A stretch of DNA of 64,000 nt from Planctomycetota bacterium. GTDB lineage: Bacteria; Planctomycetota; UBA1135; UBA2386. The notes under the pieces were generated by a model that worked only from the letters and a program-made list of their open reading frames with translations, was not told where the DNA came from and searched no databases. Made by a program: the position numbers and the translations under genes. The stretch spans positions 32,082 to 96,081 of the forward strand of contig JADLFX010000006.1 of the NCBI GenBank assembly GCA_020849665.1. The letters run 5' to 3'. This document shows positions 29,656 to 38,593 of this stretch, one piece after another; the first letter of the stretch is position 1, and each line of letters opens with the position of its first letter.

Positions 29656-30306
29656 TCAGCCCTCCTTGGTCTCGAGGCGCGGAGGCGCCAGCTCGACACG
29701 CTGCTTCAGGCTCTCCATCGCCTGGGGGGTGACCACCAGGTGGCGCCGGACGAGCACGTCCCGCGCGTTCACGTCGCAGGCACGGCGCACGTCGACGCCG
29801 GGCAGGTTGCGTGCCGAGAGGCCGAGGTTCCGATCCACGCCATCGGTGACGATCAGCACGCTGCGCTCCATGCCCAGCTTCCCGAGGAGCGCCACCAGAG
29901 CCTTGGTGCTCGGCTTGTCGGACGGGAACCCCTCGGCAATCGCCACCTCGCCGTCGGTGAACTTGCTGAGCAGGGCCGTGCGGAGGGCGACTCTGCGGGC
30001 CCGCACCGGCATGTGGAACGAGTAGTCGCGCGGGACCGGGCCGAAGATCACGCCGCCGCCGCGCCAGAGCGGCGACTTGGGGGTGCCCATGCGCGCGCGC
30101 CCGGTGTGCTTCTGCGGCCAGAGCTTCTTGTTGGGGCCGTTCACCTCGCTCCGACCCTTGGCCTTGGCGGTGCCCTGGCGGAGGTTGGCTTCGTACATCA
30201 CGACGGCGTCCTTCAGGGTGCGACCCAGGACCCGGGGCCCGAACGCGGAGGTGTCGACCTCCGTGGACTGCACCGCACCATCTTTCAGAACTTTGACCTG
30301 CGCCAT
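29656..30306 (-). CDS. rplD: Ribosomal protein uL4
   Basis: Tunnel-constriction protein, 216 residues. 'RQGTAKAKGRSEVNGPNKKL', 'WPQKHTGRARMGTPKSPLWR' is the extended tunnel loop, and 'GPVPRDYSFHMPVRARRVAL' follows. In Escherichia coli L4 represses the S10 operon by acting on its leader. Upstream, where rplC normally lies, there is only a 301-bp non-coding stretch. Confidence 0.96.
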   Translation of the reverse strand: MAQVKVLKDGAVQSTEVDTSAFGPRVLGRTLKDAVVMYEANLRQGTAKAKGRSEVNGPNKKLWPQKHTGRARMGTPKSPLWRGGGVIFGPVPRDYSFHMPVRARRVALRTALLSKFTDGEVAIAEGFPSDKPSTKALVALLGKLGMERSVLIVTDGVDRNLGLSARNLPGVDVRRACDVNARDVLVRRHLVVTPQAMESLKQRVELAPPRLETKEG

Positions 30307-30607
30307 GTGTCGGACTCGGGGAATCGTGGACTCGGCGCTGCGACGCCGAAGGGATCCAGCAGGAACCTGCCGCGCGCGAACCCTGCACCGGCCCCGGGAG
30401 CATCGTGGGAGTTGGTCGGCCGTGCCGACCCTCGCTCCCGCGTGGCTCCTGGACCAGCTTGACGGAACCGGAAGAGAACAGTGGAGACGACGACGCCGAG
30501 ACGCACGGGCAGCCGCGCTCTCGGCGGGTTCATCACCAACCGCAATCAGCCCTTCTGCGGCGGGAAGGCAAGGCGGCGGCCGCGCGGGGAAGGCCCCACG
30601 CGCACCC
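30307..30607 (-). other. 301-bp gap in place of rplC, with two stem-loops
   Basis: Between rpsJ and rplD, where nearly all bacteria have rplC (about 630 nt), this stretch has no supportable gene on either strand. An open frame of 86 codons (30285-30545, minus) is Arg-rich, overlaps the rplD start and does not look like uL3. Two clean hairpins are seen: 30414-30430 (GGTCGGC / GCCGACC, 3-nt loop) and 30332-30349 (TCGGCG / CGCCGA, 6-nt loop). The stretch may be a leader controlling rplD and genes downstream, or the scar of a lost rplC. Confidence 0.6.
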
Positions 30608-30913
30608 TCACGCCTTGATTCGGATGTCCACGCCGGCAGGCATGTTGAGCTTGCTCAGCGCGTCCACAGTCTTGGAGGTTGGCTCCGAGATGTAGATCAA
30701 CCTCTTGTGCGTGCGGATCTCGAACTGCTCGCGACTCTTCTTGTCGACGTGGGGGGAACGAAGGACGGTGTAGCGCTCGATGCGGGTCGGGAGCGGCACT
30801 GGTCCGGAAACCCGAGCCCCGGTGCGCTTGGACGTCTCGACGATGTCCATCGCCGCTTGGTCCAAGGCCTCGTGGTCGTAGGCCTCCATCCGGATCTGGA
30901 TCTTCTCCTGCAT
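30608..30913 (-). CDS. rpsJ: Ribosomal protein uS10
   Basis: Head protein of the small subunit and transcription-antitermination partner of NusB (NusE); 101 residues. '[20 protein letters not shown]' and '[20 protein letters not shown]' are family-typical, ending '[11 protein letters not shown]'. It lies 144 nt after the EF-G-like gene. A TTGACG hexamer at 31017-31022 could be a -35 element but no -10 partner is visible. Confidence 0.97.
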   Translation of the reverse strand: MQEKIQIRMEAYDHEALDQAAMDIVETSKRTGARVSGPVPLPTRIERYTVLRSPHVDKKSREQFEIRTHKRLIYISEPTSKTVDALSKLNMPAGVDIRIKA

Positions 30914-31057
30914 CGTGGCGGTATCCGTGTCTTCGCTGCCAGCGGCGATCGGGCCGGGGAGCGCGCGCGGCTCCTGGTCCGATCTTCGCCGGAACCCCAT
31001 GCCTTCAAGAAGGTTACGTCAATTCGAGACTACCTTCAGGCAAGAGGAAGGAGGACA

Positions 31058-33145
31058 TTAGCGATCCCTCTGGCCAGGGTCAAGACCAGGACCGGCATTT
31101 TCTTGGCTCGCAGCAGGCGTTTCCGACGGATCCACGGACACGAGATCCAGGGGGGTGAGCACCACGCTGCCGAGACCCCGAGTGATCGAACGCAGCCGGA
31201 TCGCATAGCCGAGGAGCCGCGCCAGCCGGGCCCGCGCCTCGATCTCGGCATCCTCTCCCCGCACCTCGACGCCGCGGATCTCCGCCTCCCGCCCGCCGAG
31301 GTCGGCGAGCACTGCAGAGACGGAATCCGCGGGGCACGAGACCACCAGACCCATCCTGGGTTCGAGGACCACCCGCCCGGCCAGGTCGATGGCCCGGGCG
31401 AGGGCATCGCGCAGGGCCTCGAGTGCCAGCGCTGCGCCCGCGGAACCTCGCGTGGTCTCGAGGACAGGGACGTCGACCCTCGCCCCCCGAAGCGGCGATG
31501 GATCGCGAACCCCTTGCGCCAACAGAGCTTCCAGCTCGTGCCGCGCCGCGAGCACGAGGCCGGCATCGTCCGACCGCACCTCCCCCACCGTTGCCGGGCC
31601 GTGGTCCTCCGCCGGATCCGGTGCGACCCGCACCGCCACGGTGGCCACGATGGACTCTCCCGACACCGAGGCACGGTGCTCGAGTCGGACTTCGGCCGCC
31701 TCCCGCACCGTGAGGGACGAGTGCACGCGTGGGGTGCCCCAGCGTACGCGCTCCCCCAGGCGCCGCTCGATCCGGTCCGCGATCACCTCCAGGTGGAGCT
31801 CCCCCATCCCGGAAACCAGGAGAGCCCCGCTCTCCGGGTCGCGTCCGACCCGCAGGGTCGGATCCTCCCGTACGAGTTCATGGACGCAGGCGGCGAGGAT
31901 CCCGGCTCGATCGCTGGCCATCGGTTCCAGGCGCCGGGTGAGCACGGGGTCCGGGAACCCCGTGGGCTCCAGGCGGAACGGGTGCTCCGGGGCATGCAGC
32001 GTGTCACCGGTCACGACCTCGGCTTCGGTCTCGAAGCCACCGATGTCGCCGGCCGTCAGCTCGCGCACCGGTTCCCGATCTCCACCATGCGGGCGGAAGA
32101 GCCGGCGCACGGGCACCTGCGCGCCGCGCGACGAGCGGACCGCGGACCCTTCGCCCAGCTTGCCCGCGTACACACGCAGGAGCACGGCCGTTCCCGCCCC
32201 TGCCGCCTGGACCTTGAAGGCGAGTCCCACGAAGGGTTCGTGGGACCGGCCCAGACGTCGCTCCTCACCTCCGCCCGGAGCCGGATCCAGGGAGCTCAGT
32301 GGGCCCAGGTCGGCTGGCGAGGGCAGCAACGTGCACACCGCATCCAGCACCTGCGCGACCCCGCGCTCGTGCAGGGCTGCTCCTGCGAGCACCGGCACGA
32401 GGCCGCCGGCGAGGCAGGTGCGCCGGAGCGACGCGAGCAGGGACTGGGACGACACGGGGGATCCCTGCACGAAGGCCGCGAGCACTTCCTCGTCGTGATC
32501 CGCGCAGAGCTCGACCACGCGCAGCCTTGCGGCCTCGGGGTGCAGCTGGGCCAGCGCCTCGGGATCCGGGCGATCGAACCACTCGGTGTGGCCGCGGATC
32601 ACCTCGTGGAGTCCGATCAGCGCGCCCTCGCGGCGCACCGGCAGGACCAGCGGCACCGCCTTCACGTGCAGCTTGGCCTCGACCGCCGCGACCGCCGCGC
32701 GGAAGTCTGCGGTGGCCCGGTCCATCTTGTTGACGAACACGAGGCGAGGCAGCCGGCGCTGGTCGGCCTGGCGCCACACGAGCACGGTCTGGGACTCGAC
32801 GCCGCGCACACCGTCGAGGATGACCACGACGCCGTCCAGCACCCGGAGCGAGCGCTGCACCTCGGCGGTGAAGTCCACGTGGCCGGGTGTGTCGACCAGG
32901 TCGATCACGTGTCCGCGCCAGGGCACGGTGGTCACCGCCGCTGCGATCGAGATGCCGCGCTCCTGCTCCTCCGGCATCCAGTCCATGGTCGCGGTCCCGG
33001 CCTCCACGGCACCCAGCCAGGGTTGGCGGCCGGAAACGTGCAGGATCGCCTCGGAGAGCGTGGTCTTGCCCGCGTTGATGTGGGCGACGAGGCCCAGGTT
33101 GCGCACCCGTGCGACGTCACGGCCGGATTCGGGGGAAGACGTCAT
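31058..33145 (-). CDS. Divergent EF-G-like translational GTPase
   Basis: A 695-residue protein in the normal fusA position, 88 nt after rpsG. GTPase motifs: G1 'LVAHINAGKTTLSEAIL' (Asn-24 where EF-G has Asp), G2 'QERGISI', G3 'DLVDTPGHVDF', G4 'FVNKMDRA', and a G5-like 'LAGAALHERGVAQVLDAV'. Domains II, III and V are recognisable ('LLVSGMGELHLEVIADRI', 'GYAIRLRSITRGLGSVVLTP'). Domain IV is badly eroded: the SGGxGQ(Y/F) loop reads 'ASVSGESIVATV', and the HxVDSS tip, with the His important for translocation, is absent. It may be a specialised paralogue (recycling or idling factor, as in the EF-G2 groups) with a true fusA elsewhere. The start ATG at 33145 is chosen from the family N-terminus. Confidence 0.85.
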   Translation of the reverse strand: MTSSPESGRDVARVRNLGLVAHINAGKTTLSEAILHVSGRQPWLGAVEAGTATMDWMPEEQERGISIAAAVTTVPWRGHVIDLVDTPGHVDFTAEVQRSLRVLDGVVVILDGVRGVESQTVLVWRQADQRRLPRLVFVNKMDRATADFRAAVAAVEAKLHVKAVPLVLPVRREGALIGLHEVIRGHTEWFDRPDPEALAQLHPEAARLRVVELCADHDEEVLAAFVQGSPVSSQSLLASLRRTCLAGGLVPVLAGAALHERGVAQVLDAVCTLLPSPADLGPLSSLDPAPGGGEERRLGRSHEPFVGLAFKVQAAGAGTAVLLRVYAGKLGEGSAVRSSRGAQVPVRRLFRPHGGDREPVRELTAGDIGGFETEAEVVTGDTLHAPEHPFRLEPTGFPDPVLTRRLEPMASDRAGILAACVHELVREDPTLRVGRDPESGALLVSGMGELHLEVIADRIERRLGERVRWGTPRVHSSLTVREAAEVRLEHRASVSGESIVATVAVRVAPDPAEDHGPATVGEVRSDDAGLVLAARHELEALLAQGVRDPSPLRGARVDVPVLETTRGSAGAALALEALRDALARAIDLAGRVVLEPRMGLVVSCPADSVSAVLADLGGREAEIRGVEVRGEDAEIEARARLARLLGYAIRLRSITRGLGSVVLTPLDLVSVDPSETPAASQENAGPGLDPGQRDR

Positions 33146-33233
33146 CGGCGATCCCACGGCAAGGCCAGGGAAGGCGGGGAGCGAAGCTACGACCCGCCGG
33201 GCTGGCCGCGACGGTCGCGGCCGGCACGCCGGA

Positions 33234-33704
33234 TCACCAGGCGAAGTGGCTGTAGGCGCTGTTGGCTTCGGCCATCTTGTGCACGTTCTCGCGCTTGGTG
33301 ACCGCGGCGCCCTGGTTGTTGTAGGCGTCGAAGATCTCCTCGGCGAGGCGCTTGGCCATCGGCTTGCCACGCTTGGCTCGGGCCGCATCGATGAGCCAGC
33401 GGATCGCCAGGCTCTGCTGCCTGCGCTTGTTCACCTCCATCGGCACCTGGTAGGTGGCGCCGCCCACGCGCCGCGAGCGGACCTCGAGATGCGGGCGGAC
33501 GTTGTCGATGGCCTTGGTGAAGATCTCGGTCGGTTCGCCTTGCACCTTCTGCGCCACGAGATCCATGGCGTCGTAGAAGATGTTCTGCGCGGTCGACTTC
33601 TTACCGCCCCACATGATCTTGTTGATGATCTTGGAGGCGAGCTTGGACCCGTAGCGCGGGTCCGGCTTCACGAACACGTCGGTCGACTTGTAGGAGCGTG
33701 GCAT
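33234..33704 (-). CDS. rpsG: Ribosomal protein uS7
   Basis: 16S 3'-domain assembly protein at the E site, 156 residues. 'PDPRYGSKLASKIINKIMWG', 'NVRPHLEVRSRRVGGATYQV' and 'NKRRQQSLAIRWLIDAARAK' are signatures; the C-terminal helix ends 'AEANSAYSHFAW'. It lies 39 nt after rpsL. Confidence 0.97.
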   Translation of the reverse strand: MPRSYKSTDVFVKPDPRYGSKLASKIINKIMWGGKKSTAQNIFYDAMDLVAQKVQGEPTEIFTKAIDNVRPHLEVRSRRVGGATYQVPMEVNKRRQQSLAIRWLIDAARAKRGKPMAKRLAEEIFDAYNNQGAAVTKRENVHKMAEANSAYSHFAW

Positions 33705-33743
33705 GTCTCGGGTCGGCAGTGCGTCCTTGCGTGGTACTCCGGG

Positions 33744-34118
33744 TCACTTCTTCGGCCGCTTGGTGCCGTACTTCGAGCGGCTGCGCTGCCGGCCATCCAC
33801 GCCGGAGGCGTCGAGGCAGCCGCGCAGGATGTGGTAGCGCACGCCAGGAAGGTCGCGCACGCGGCCACCGCGGATCAACACGATGGAGTGCTCCTGCAGG
33901 TTGTGTCCCTCGCCGGGGATGTAGACCGTCACTTCCTTGCCGTTCGAGAGCCGCACGCGTGCGATCTTGCGCAGCGCGGAGTTCGGCTTCTTCGGCGTCA
34001 TGGTCTTCACCTGCAGGCAGACGCCGCGCTTCTGCGGACAGGCATCGAGCACGGGAGACTTGCTCTTCGTGCGGATCCTGTTGCGACCCTTGCGAATGAG
34101 CTGGTTGATCGTGGGCAT
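33744..34118 (-). CDS. rpsL: Ribosomal protein uS12, Arg at the streptomycin position 88
   Basis: Decoding-centre protein, 124 residues. The two loops that touch the A-site helix are '[20 protein letters not shown]' (Lys-43 kept) and '[19 protein letters not shown]', where residue 88 is Arg instead of the usual Lys (Lys-87 in mature Escherichia coli numbering). Lys-to-Arg at this site is a known streptomycin-resistance change. '[18 protein letters not shown]' and the basic tail are standard. The ATG at 34118 is chosen from the family start '[11 protein letters not shown]'. It is the first gene after a clear promoter. Confidence 0.97.
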   Translation of the reverse strand: MPTINQLIRKGRNRIRTKSKSPVLDACPQKRGVCLQVKTMTPKKPNSALRKIARVRLSNGKEVTVYIPGEGHNLQEHSIVLIRGGRVRDLPGVRYHILRGCLDASGVDGRQRSRSKYGTKRPKK

Positions 34119-34140
34119 ACGGTGTTGGGGAGGGAGAACA

Positions 34141-34157
34141 GGCCAGTCGCGCTGGCC
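34141..34157 (-). promoter_or_regulatory. Stem-loop in the rpsL leader
   Basis: A 6-bp stem (GGCCAG / CTGGCC) with a 5-nt loop lies in the untranslated leader between the rpsL promoter and its start codon. It may serve regulation of the str operon; no defined ribosomal-protein target could be matched. Confidence 0.3.
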
Positions 34158-34180
34158 TCCCCTCGGCAAAAGAGGGTCGG

Positions 34181-34208
34181 AGAATAGGGAGAGGTTCGGA
34201 GCAGTCAA
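34181..34208 (-). promoter_or_regulatory. Sigma70-type promoter of the str operon
   Basis: On the minus strand a TTGACT -35 (34203-34208) is followed after 16 bp by a TATTCT -10 (34181-34186). It lies about 60 nt upstream of the rpsL start and downstream of the rpoC hairpin, so str transcription can begin anew here. Confidence 0.65.
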
Positions 34209-34293
34209 GCTCCCATCCCGGCCATCCGGAGGTCCGGACCGGGGCCAGCGTGCGCCACGCCAACCCCACCTCGGACGTCTCGGGTCGTGGGAG

Positions 34294-34320
34294 CCGCACG
34301 GCGTCGCAGACGCCGTGCGG
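34294..34320 (-). terminator. Perfect 12-bp hairpin after rpoC
   Basis: CCGCACGGCGTC pairs perfectly with GACGCCGTGCGG around a 3-nt loop, starting 7 nt after the rpoC stop. No T-run follows, as is common in GC-rich genomes. The position between rpoC and the str promoter makes an operon-end terminator or 3' mRNA stabiliser the likeliest role. Confidence 0.65.
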
Positions 34321-34327
34321 TCCGAGG

Positions 34328-37300
34328 TCAGGACCCGACGTCCTCCTGGCTGGCCGCAGGCGCCGGCTTGGCAGCGGGTTCCTCCTCGATGCCTTCGAGG
34401 CGCAGGATCGGGCCGCCTTCGTCCACGAACCGCTGCTTGCTGGCGCGGTCCAGTTCCTCCGCAGCCGCCTGCAGATCCACGTTCTTCTGGACGCGGGTCT
34501 TGAGGTAGTCGCGGAAGCCGGTTCCGGTGGGCACCAGGTGGCCGAGGATGACGTTCTCCTTGAGGCCCACGAGGTTGTCGCGCTTGCCAGCCAGCGCGGC
34601 TTCGGTCAGCACCTTGGTGGTCTCCTGGAACGAGGCCGCCGAGATGAACGAGTCGGACTGCAGCGAGGCCTTGGTCACCCCGAGCAGGAGCGGCGAGCTC
34701 GTGGACGGCTTCTTGCGCTCCTTGACCAGGAGTTCGTTGGTGCGCTTGAAGCGGAACTTGTCCACCACCGCGCCCGGCAGGAACTCGGCGTCGCCGGGAT
34801 CCATGACCTGCTTCTTGCGCATCATCTGGGAGATGATGATCTCGATGTGCTTGTCGTCGATGCTGACGCCCTGCGCACGGTAGACCGACTGGATCTCGCG
34901 CAGCAGGTAGCCCTGCACGGACTGCTCGCCGTTGATCTGCAGGATGTCCTGCGGAACCAGCGGGCCGTCGACCAGAGGCTCGCCCTCGCGCACGTGATCG
35001 CCGCGATGCACGCGCAGGTTCTTGCCCTGCGGCACCAGGTGCTCGCGCTCCATGCCGCCCTCGCCACGCACGATGATCGTGCGCTTGCCACGCCGCTTGT
35101 CGCCGATCTCGACGATGCCGGCGATCTCCGACAGCACGGCGGGGTCCTTGGGACGGCGCGCCTCGAAGAGTTCGGTGACGCGCGGCAGACCACCGGTGAT
35201 GTCCTGCGTGCCGACGATCTCACGCGGCGTCTTCGCCAGGAGCGTGCCGGCCTCGATCTCCTGCCCGTTCTCGACCTCGATGTACGCCTTCTCCGGCAGC
35301 GGGTGGATCGCAGCGCGCTCGCCGCTCTTGTCCTCGATGATCACCTGCGGGTGCAGCTCGCCCTTGTGTTCGATGACGACCTTGCGGGCGACCTTGCTGT
35401 CCGAGTCCCGCTCGACCTTGTAGGTCTTGCCCTCGATCATGTCCTCGAATCGCACCCGGCCACCCACCTCGGCGAGGATCGGGTTGTGGTGCGGATCCCA
35501 GGAACACAGGACCGTGCGCTCACCGATCTCCTGCTCCTCGTTCACGCGCAGGATCGCACCCAGCGGGATCTGGTAGCGCTCCAACTCGCGCTCCTTGGCG
35601 TCCAGGATCACGACCTCGCCCCTGCGCTTCAGCACGACGCGCTCGCCGTCCTTGCGCTTGACGATCTGCAGGTTGGAGAAGCGCACATGGCCGGCGCGCT
35701 TGCTCTTGATCTCGGACTCCTCGACCTTCTTCGATGCGGTGCCACCGATGTGGAACGTGCGCATCGTGAGCTGCGTGCCCGGCTCGCCGATCGACTGCGC
35801 AGCGATGATCCCCACGGCGAGTCCGGGCTCGGCCAGGCGGCCGCGCGACAGGTCCATGCCGTAGCAGAGTGAGCAGATCCCCAGCGCAGCCTCGCAGGTC
35901 AACGGCGAGCGCACCATGATCGACTCGTAGTCGAGCGACTCCAGCTTGCGCGCGACGTCGACGGTGATGACCTCGCCCTCGTTGACGATGACCTCGTCGG
36001 TGATGTGGTCCCGGATCGTCTGCCGGGCCACGCGGCCGCGCACCGCATCCACGAACGAGACCGCCACCTTGTCGCCCTGGTAGACGGTGCCCTTCTGGAT
36101 GCCCTCCGGCGAGCCGCAGTCGTGGACGGTGATCACCACGTTCTGCGCGACGTCGGCCAGCTTGCGCGTCAGGTAGCCCGAGTCCGCGGTCTTGAGGGCG
36201 GTGTCGGCGAGACCCTTGCGCGCGCCGTGCGTGGACGAGAAGTACTCGAGCACGCGCAACCCCTCGCGGAAGTTGGCGCGGATCGGCACCTCGATGATCT
36301 TGCCCGACGGCTTGGCCATCAGTCCGCGCATGCCGGCGAGCTGGCGGATCTGCTCCACCGAGCCGCGCGCCTTGCTCATCACCATGCAGAAGATCGGGTT
36401 GACGTAGTGCTTGCCGTTGCGCGTGTCGTCGCGCAATTCGCGCAGCATGTCTTCGCCGATCCGCTCGCGGGCGTGGGTCCAGGCATCGACCACCTTCAGG
36501 TAGCGCTCGCCCTCCGTGATCAGGCCGCGCTGGTTGGCCGAGAGGATCTTCTCAACCTCCTTCTGGGTCTCCGCGATGATCCTCGTCTTGGTCGGCGGCA
36601 CCAGCATGTCGTCCTTGCCGAACGAGAGTCCGGCGCGGGTGGCAGACTGGAAGCCGATCGCCTTCAGGTCGTCGAGCAGGCGGAGCGTGGCCTCGCGATC
36701 GAGCAGGACGTTGCAGTCGGCGATGATGTCGGCGAGCGCCTTCTTGTCGAGCTCGTAGTTGTAGTAGTGCATCCCCTTGGGAAGGATGTCGTTGAACACG
36801 ATGCGCCCGGCGGTGGTCTCGACCAGGACCTTGCCGTCGGTGATCGTCCGCGAGTCCCTGGTCTTGACCGAGATCCCCGCCGGGAACAGGACCTTGAGCT
36901 TGGCGTGCACGTGGACGCGGTCCGTGGCGTAGGCCATGAACACTTCCTCGCGCGAGGCGAAGACCTTGCCCTCGCCGCGCTCGCCGGGCCGCATCAGGGT
37001 CAGGAAGTAGCAGCCCAGCACGATGTCCTGGTTCGGCGCGATGATCGGGCCGCCGTGGGCCGGCGAGAAGATGTTGTTGATGGACAACATCAGCGTGCTC
37101 GCCTCGATCTGGGCCTCGAACGACAGCGGCAGGTGCACCGCCATCTGATCCCCGTCGAAGTCGGCGTTGAACCCGGCACACACCAGGGGGTGGATGCGGA
37201 TCGCGTTGCCCTCGACCAGGACCGGCTCGAAGGCCTGGATGCCCACGCGGTGCAGGGTCGGCGCGCGGTTGAGCAGGACCGGGTGGTTCTGGATCACTTC

Positions 37301-38524
37301 TTCCAGGATGTCCCAGACCTCCTCGTCCTTGCGCTCCAGCATCTTCTTCGCCGACTTGATGGTGTCGGCGTGCCCGAGCTCCTTGAGGCGCCGGATGATG
37401 AACGGCTGGAACAGCTCCAGCGCGATCACCTTGGGCAGACCACACTGGTGCAGCTTCAGGTCCGGTCCGACCACGATCACGGAGCGCGCGCTGTAGTCGA
37501 CGCGCTTGCCCAGCAGGTTCTCGCGGAAGCGGCCCTGCTTGCCCTTGATCATGTCGGTGAGCGACTTGAGGGGGCGGTTGCTGCTGCCCAGCACCGGCCG
37601 GCGGCATCGCCCGTTGTCGAACAGCGCGTCGACCGACTGCTGCAGCATCCGCTTCTCGTTGCGGATGATCACTTCGGGCGCGTTCAGGTCGAGCAGCTTC
37701 TTGAGGCGGTTGTTGCGGTTGATGAGCCGGCGATAGAGGTCGTTGAGGTCCGAGGTCGCGAAGTTGCCCGAGTCGAGCAGCACCAGCGGGCGCAGGTCCG
37801 GCGGGATGACCGGGACCACGTCGAGGATCATCCACTCCGGCCGGTTGCCCGAGTCGCGCAGCATCTCGACGGTCTTCAGCCGCTTGATGATGTCCTTGAT
37901 CTTCTGCTTGGACTCGGTGCGCTTGAGTTCCTCGCGCAGCTCGTCGTTGAGCTCGTCGAGGTTCAGCTTGCGCAGCAGCTCGCGGACCGATTCTGCGCCC
38001 ATGCCGGCGACGAAGCTGTTGCCGTACTTCTGCCGGTTCTGGCGGTACTCGTCCTCGCTCAGGAGCTGCTGGGGCTTGAGCGGCGTGTCGCCGGGCTCGA
38101 CGACGACGTAGTCCTGGAAGTAGATCACCCGCTCCAGGCTCGAGGTCTTCATGCCCAGGAGCGTGCCCATCCGCGACGGCATCGCCTTGAAGAACCAGAT
38201 GTGCGCGACGGGGGCGGCCAGGTTGATGTGGCCCATGCGCTTACGGCGCACGCGACTGTGCGTGATCATCACGCCGCACTTGTCGCAGATGATGCCCTTG
38301 TGCTTGATGCCTTTGTACTTGCCGCAGGCGCACTCCCAGTCCTTCTCCGGGCCGAAGATCCGCTCGCAGAACAGACCGTCGCGCTCCGAGCGGTAGGTGC
38401 GGTAGTTGATCGTCTCCGGCTTCTTGACCTCGCCGAAGGACCACGAACGGATGTCCTCCGGAGAGGCCAGCCGGATGGTCACGGACGCGTAATCGTTGAT
38501 CTTGTCGTAGATGGTCTCGACCAT
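34328..38524 (-). CDS. rpoC: RNA polymerase beta' subunit
   Basis: Catalytic beta' subunit, 1398 residues. N-terminal zinc ribbon '[20 protein letters not shown]', the catalytic Mg site '[20 protein letters not shown]', the bridge and trigger region ('[20 protein letters not shown]', '[20 protein letters not shown]'), and the second zinc site with '[19 protein letters not shown]'. A C-terminal Ala/Pro-rich tail ends 'SQEDVGS'. It lies 69 nt after rpoB. No inteins or large insertions are seen. Confidence 0.98.
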   Translation of the reverse strand: MVETIYDKINDYASVTIRLASPEDIRSWSFGEVKKPETINYRTYRSERDGLFCERIFGPEKDWECACGKYKGIKHKGIICDKCGVMITHSRVRRKRMGHINLAAPVAHIWFFKAMPSRMGTLLGMKTSSLERVIYFQDYVVVEPGDTPLKPQQLLSEDEYRQNRQKYGNSFVAGMGAESVRELLRKLNLDELNDELREELKRTESKQKIKDIIKRLKTVEMLRDSGNRPEWMILDVVPVIPPDLRPLVLLDSGNFATSDLNDLYRRLINRNNRLKKLLDLNAPEVIIRNEKRMLQQSVDALFDNGRCRRPVLGSSNRPLKSLTDMIKGKQGRFRENLLGKRVDYSARSVIVVGPDLKLHQCGLPKVIALELFQPFIIRRLKELGHADTIKSAKKMLERKDEEVWDILEEVIQNHPVLLNRAPTLHRVGIQAFEPVLVEGNAIRIHPLVCAGFNADFDGDQMAVHLPLSFEAQIEASTLMLSINNIFSPAHGGPIIAPNQDIVLGCYFLTLMRPGERGEGKVFASREEVFMAYATDRVHVHAKLKVLFPAGISVKTRDSRTITDGKVLVETTAGRIVFNDILPKGMHYYNYELDKKALADIIADCNVLLDREATLRLLDDLKAIGFQSATRAGLSFGKDDMLVPPTKTRIIAETQKEVEKILSANQRGLITEGERYLKVVDAWTHARERIGEDMLRELRDDTRNGKHYVNPIFCMVMSKARGSVEQIRQLAGMRGLMAKPSGKIIEVPIRANFREGLRVLEYFSSTHGARKGLADTALKTADSGYLTRKLADVAQNVVITVHDCGSPEGIQKGTVYQGDKVAVSFVDAVRGRVARQTIRDHITDEVIVNEGEVITVDVARKLESLDYESIMVRSPLTCEAALGICSLCYGMDLSRGRLAEPGLAVGIIAAQSIGEPGTQLTMRTFHIGGTASKKVEESEIKSKRAGHVRFSNLQIVKRKDGERVVLKRRGEVVILDAKERELERYQIPLGAILRVNEEQEIGERTVLCSWDPHHNPILAEVGGRVRFEDMIEGKTYKVERDSDSKVARKVVIEHKGELHPQVIIEDKSGERAAIHPLPEKAYIEVENGQEIEAGTLLAKTPREIVGTQDITGGLPRVTELFEARRPKDPAVLSEIAGIVEIGDKRRGKRTIIVRGEGGMEREHLVPQGKNLRVHRGDHVREGEPLVDGPLVPQDILQINGEQSVQGYLLREIQSVYRAQGVSIDDKHIEIIISQMMRKKQVMDPGDAEFLPGAVVDKFRFKRTNELLVKERKKPSTSSPLLLGVTKASLQSDSFISAASFQETTKVLTEAALAGKRDNLVGLKENVILGHLVPTGTGFRDYLKTRVQKNVDLQAAAEELDRASKQRFVDEGGPILRLEGIEEEPAAKPAPAASQEDVGS

Positions 38525-38593
38525 CGATCCAGTTCCAGTCTAGAGCCGTGCGTTGCGAACTGATCCCCGGTCCCGGCGGGACCGCGGGATCCC

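Noticed and set aside
30285..30545. An 86-codon minus-strand frame in the rpsJ-rplD gap, considered as a shortened rplC
   Set aside because: It overlaps the rplD start and shows none of the uL3 motifs; too short for uL3.
30994..31022. TTGACG before rpsJ as a promoter
   Set aside because: No -10-like hexamer at 16-18 bp; the S10 genes may be read from the str promoter.
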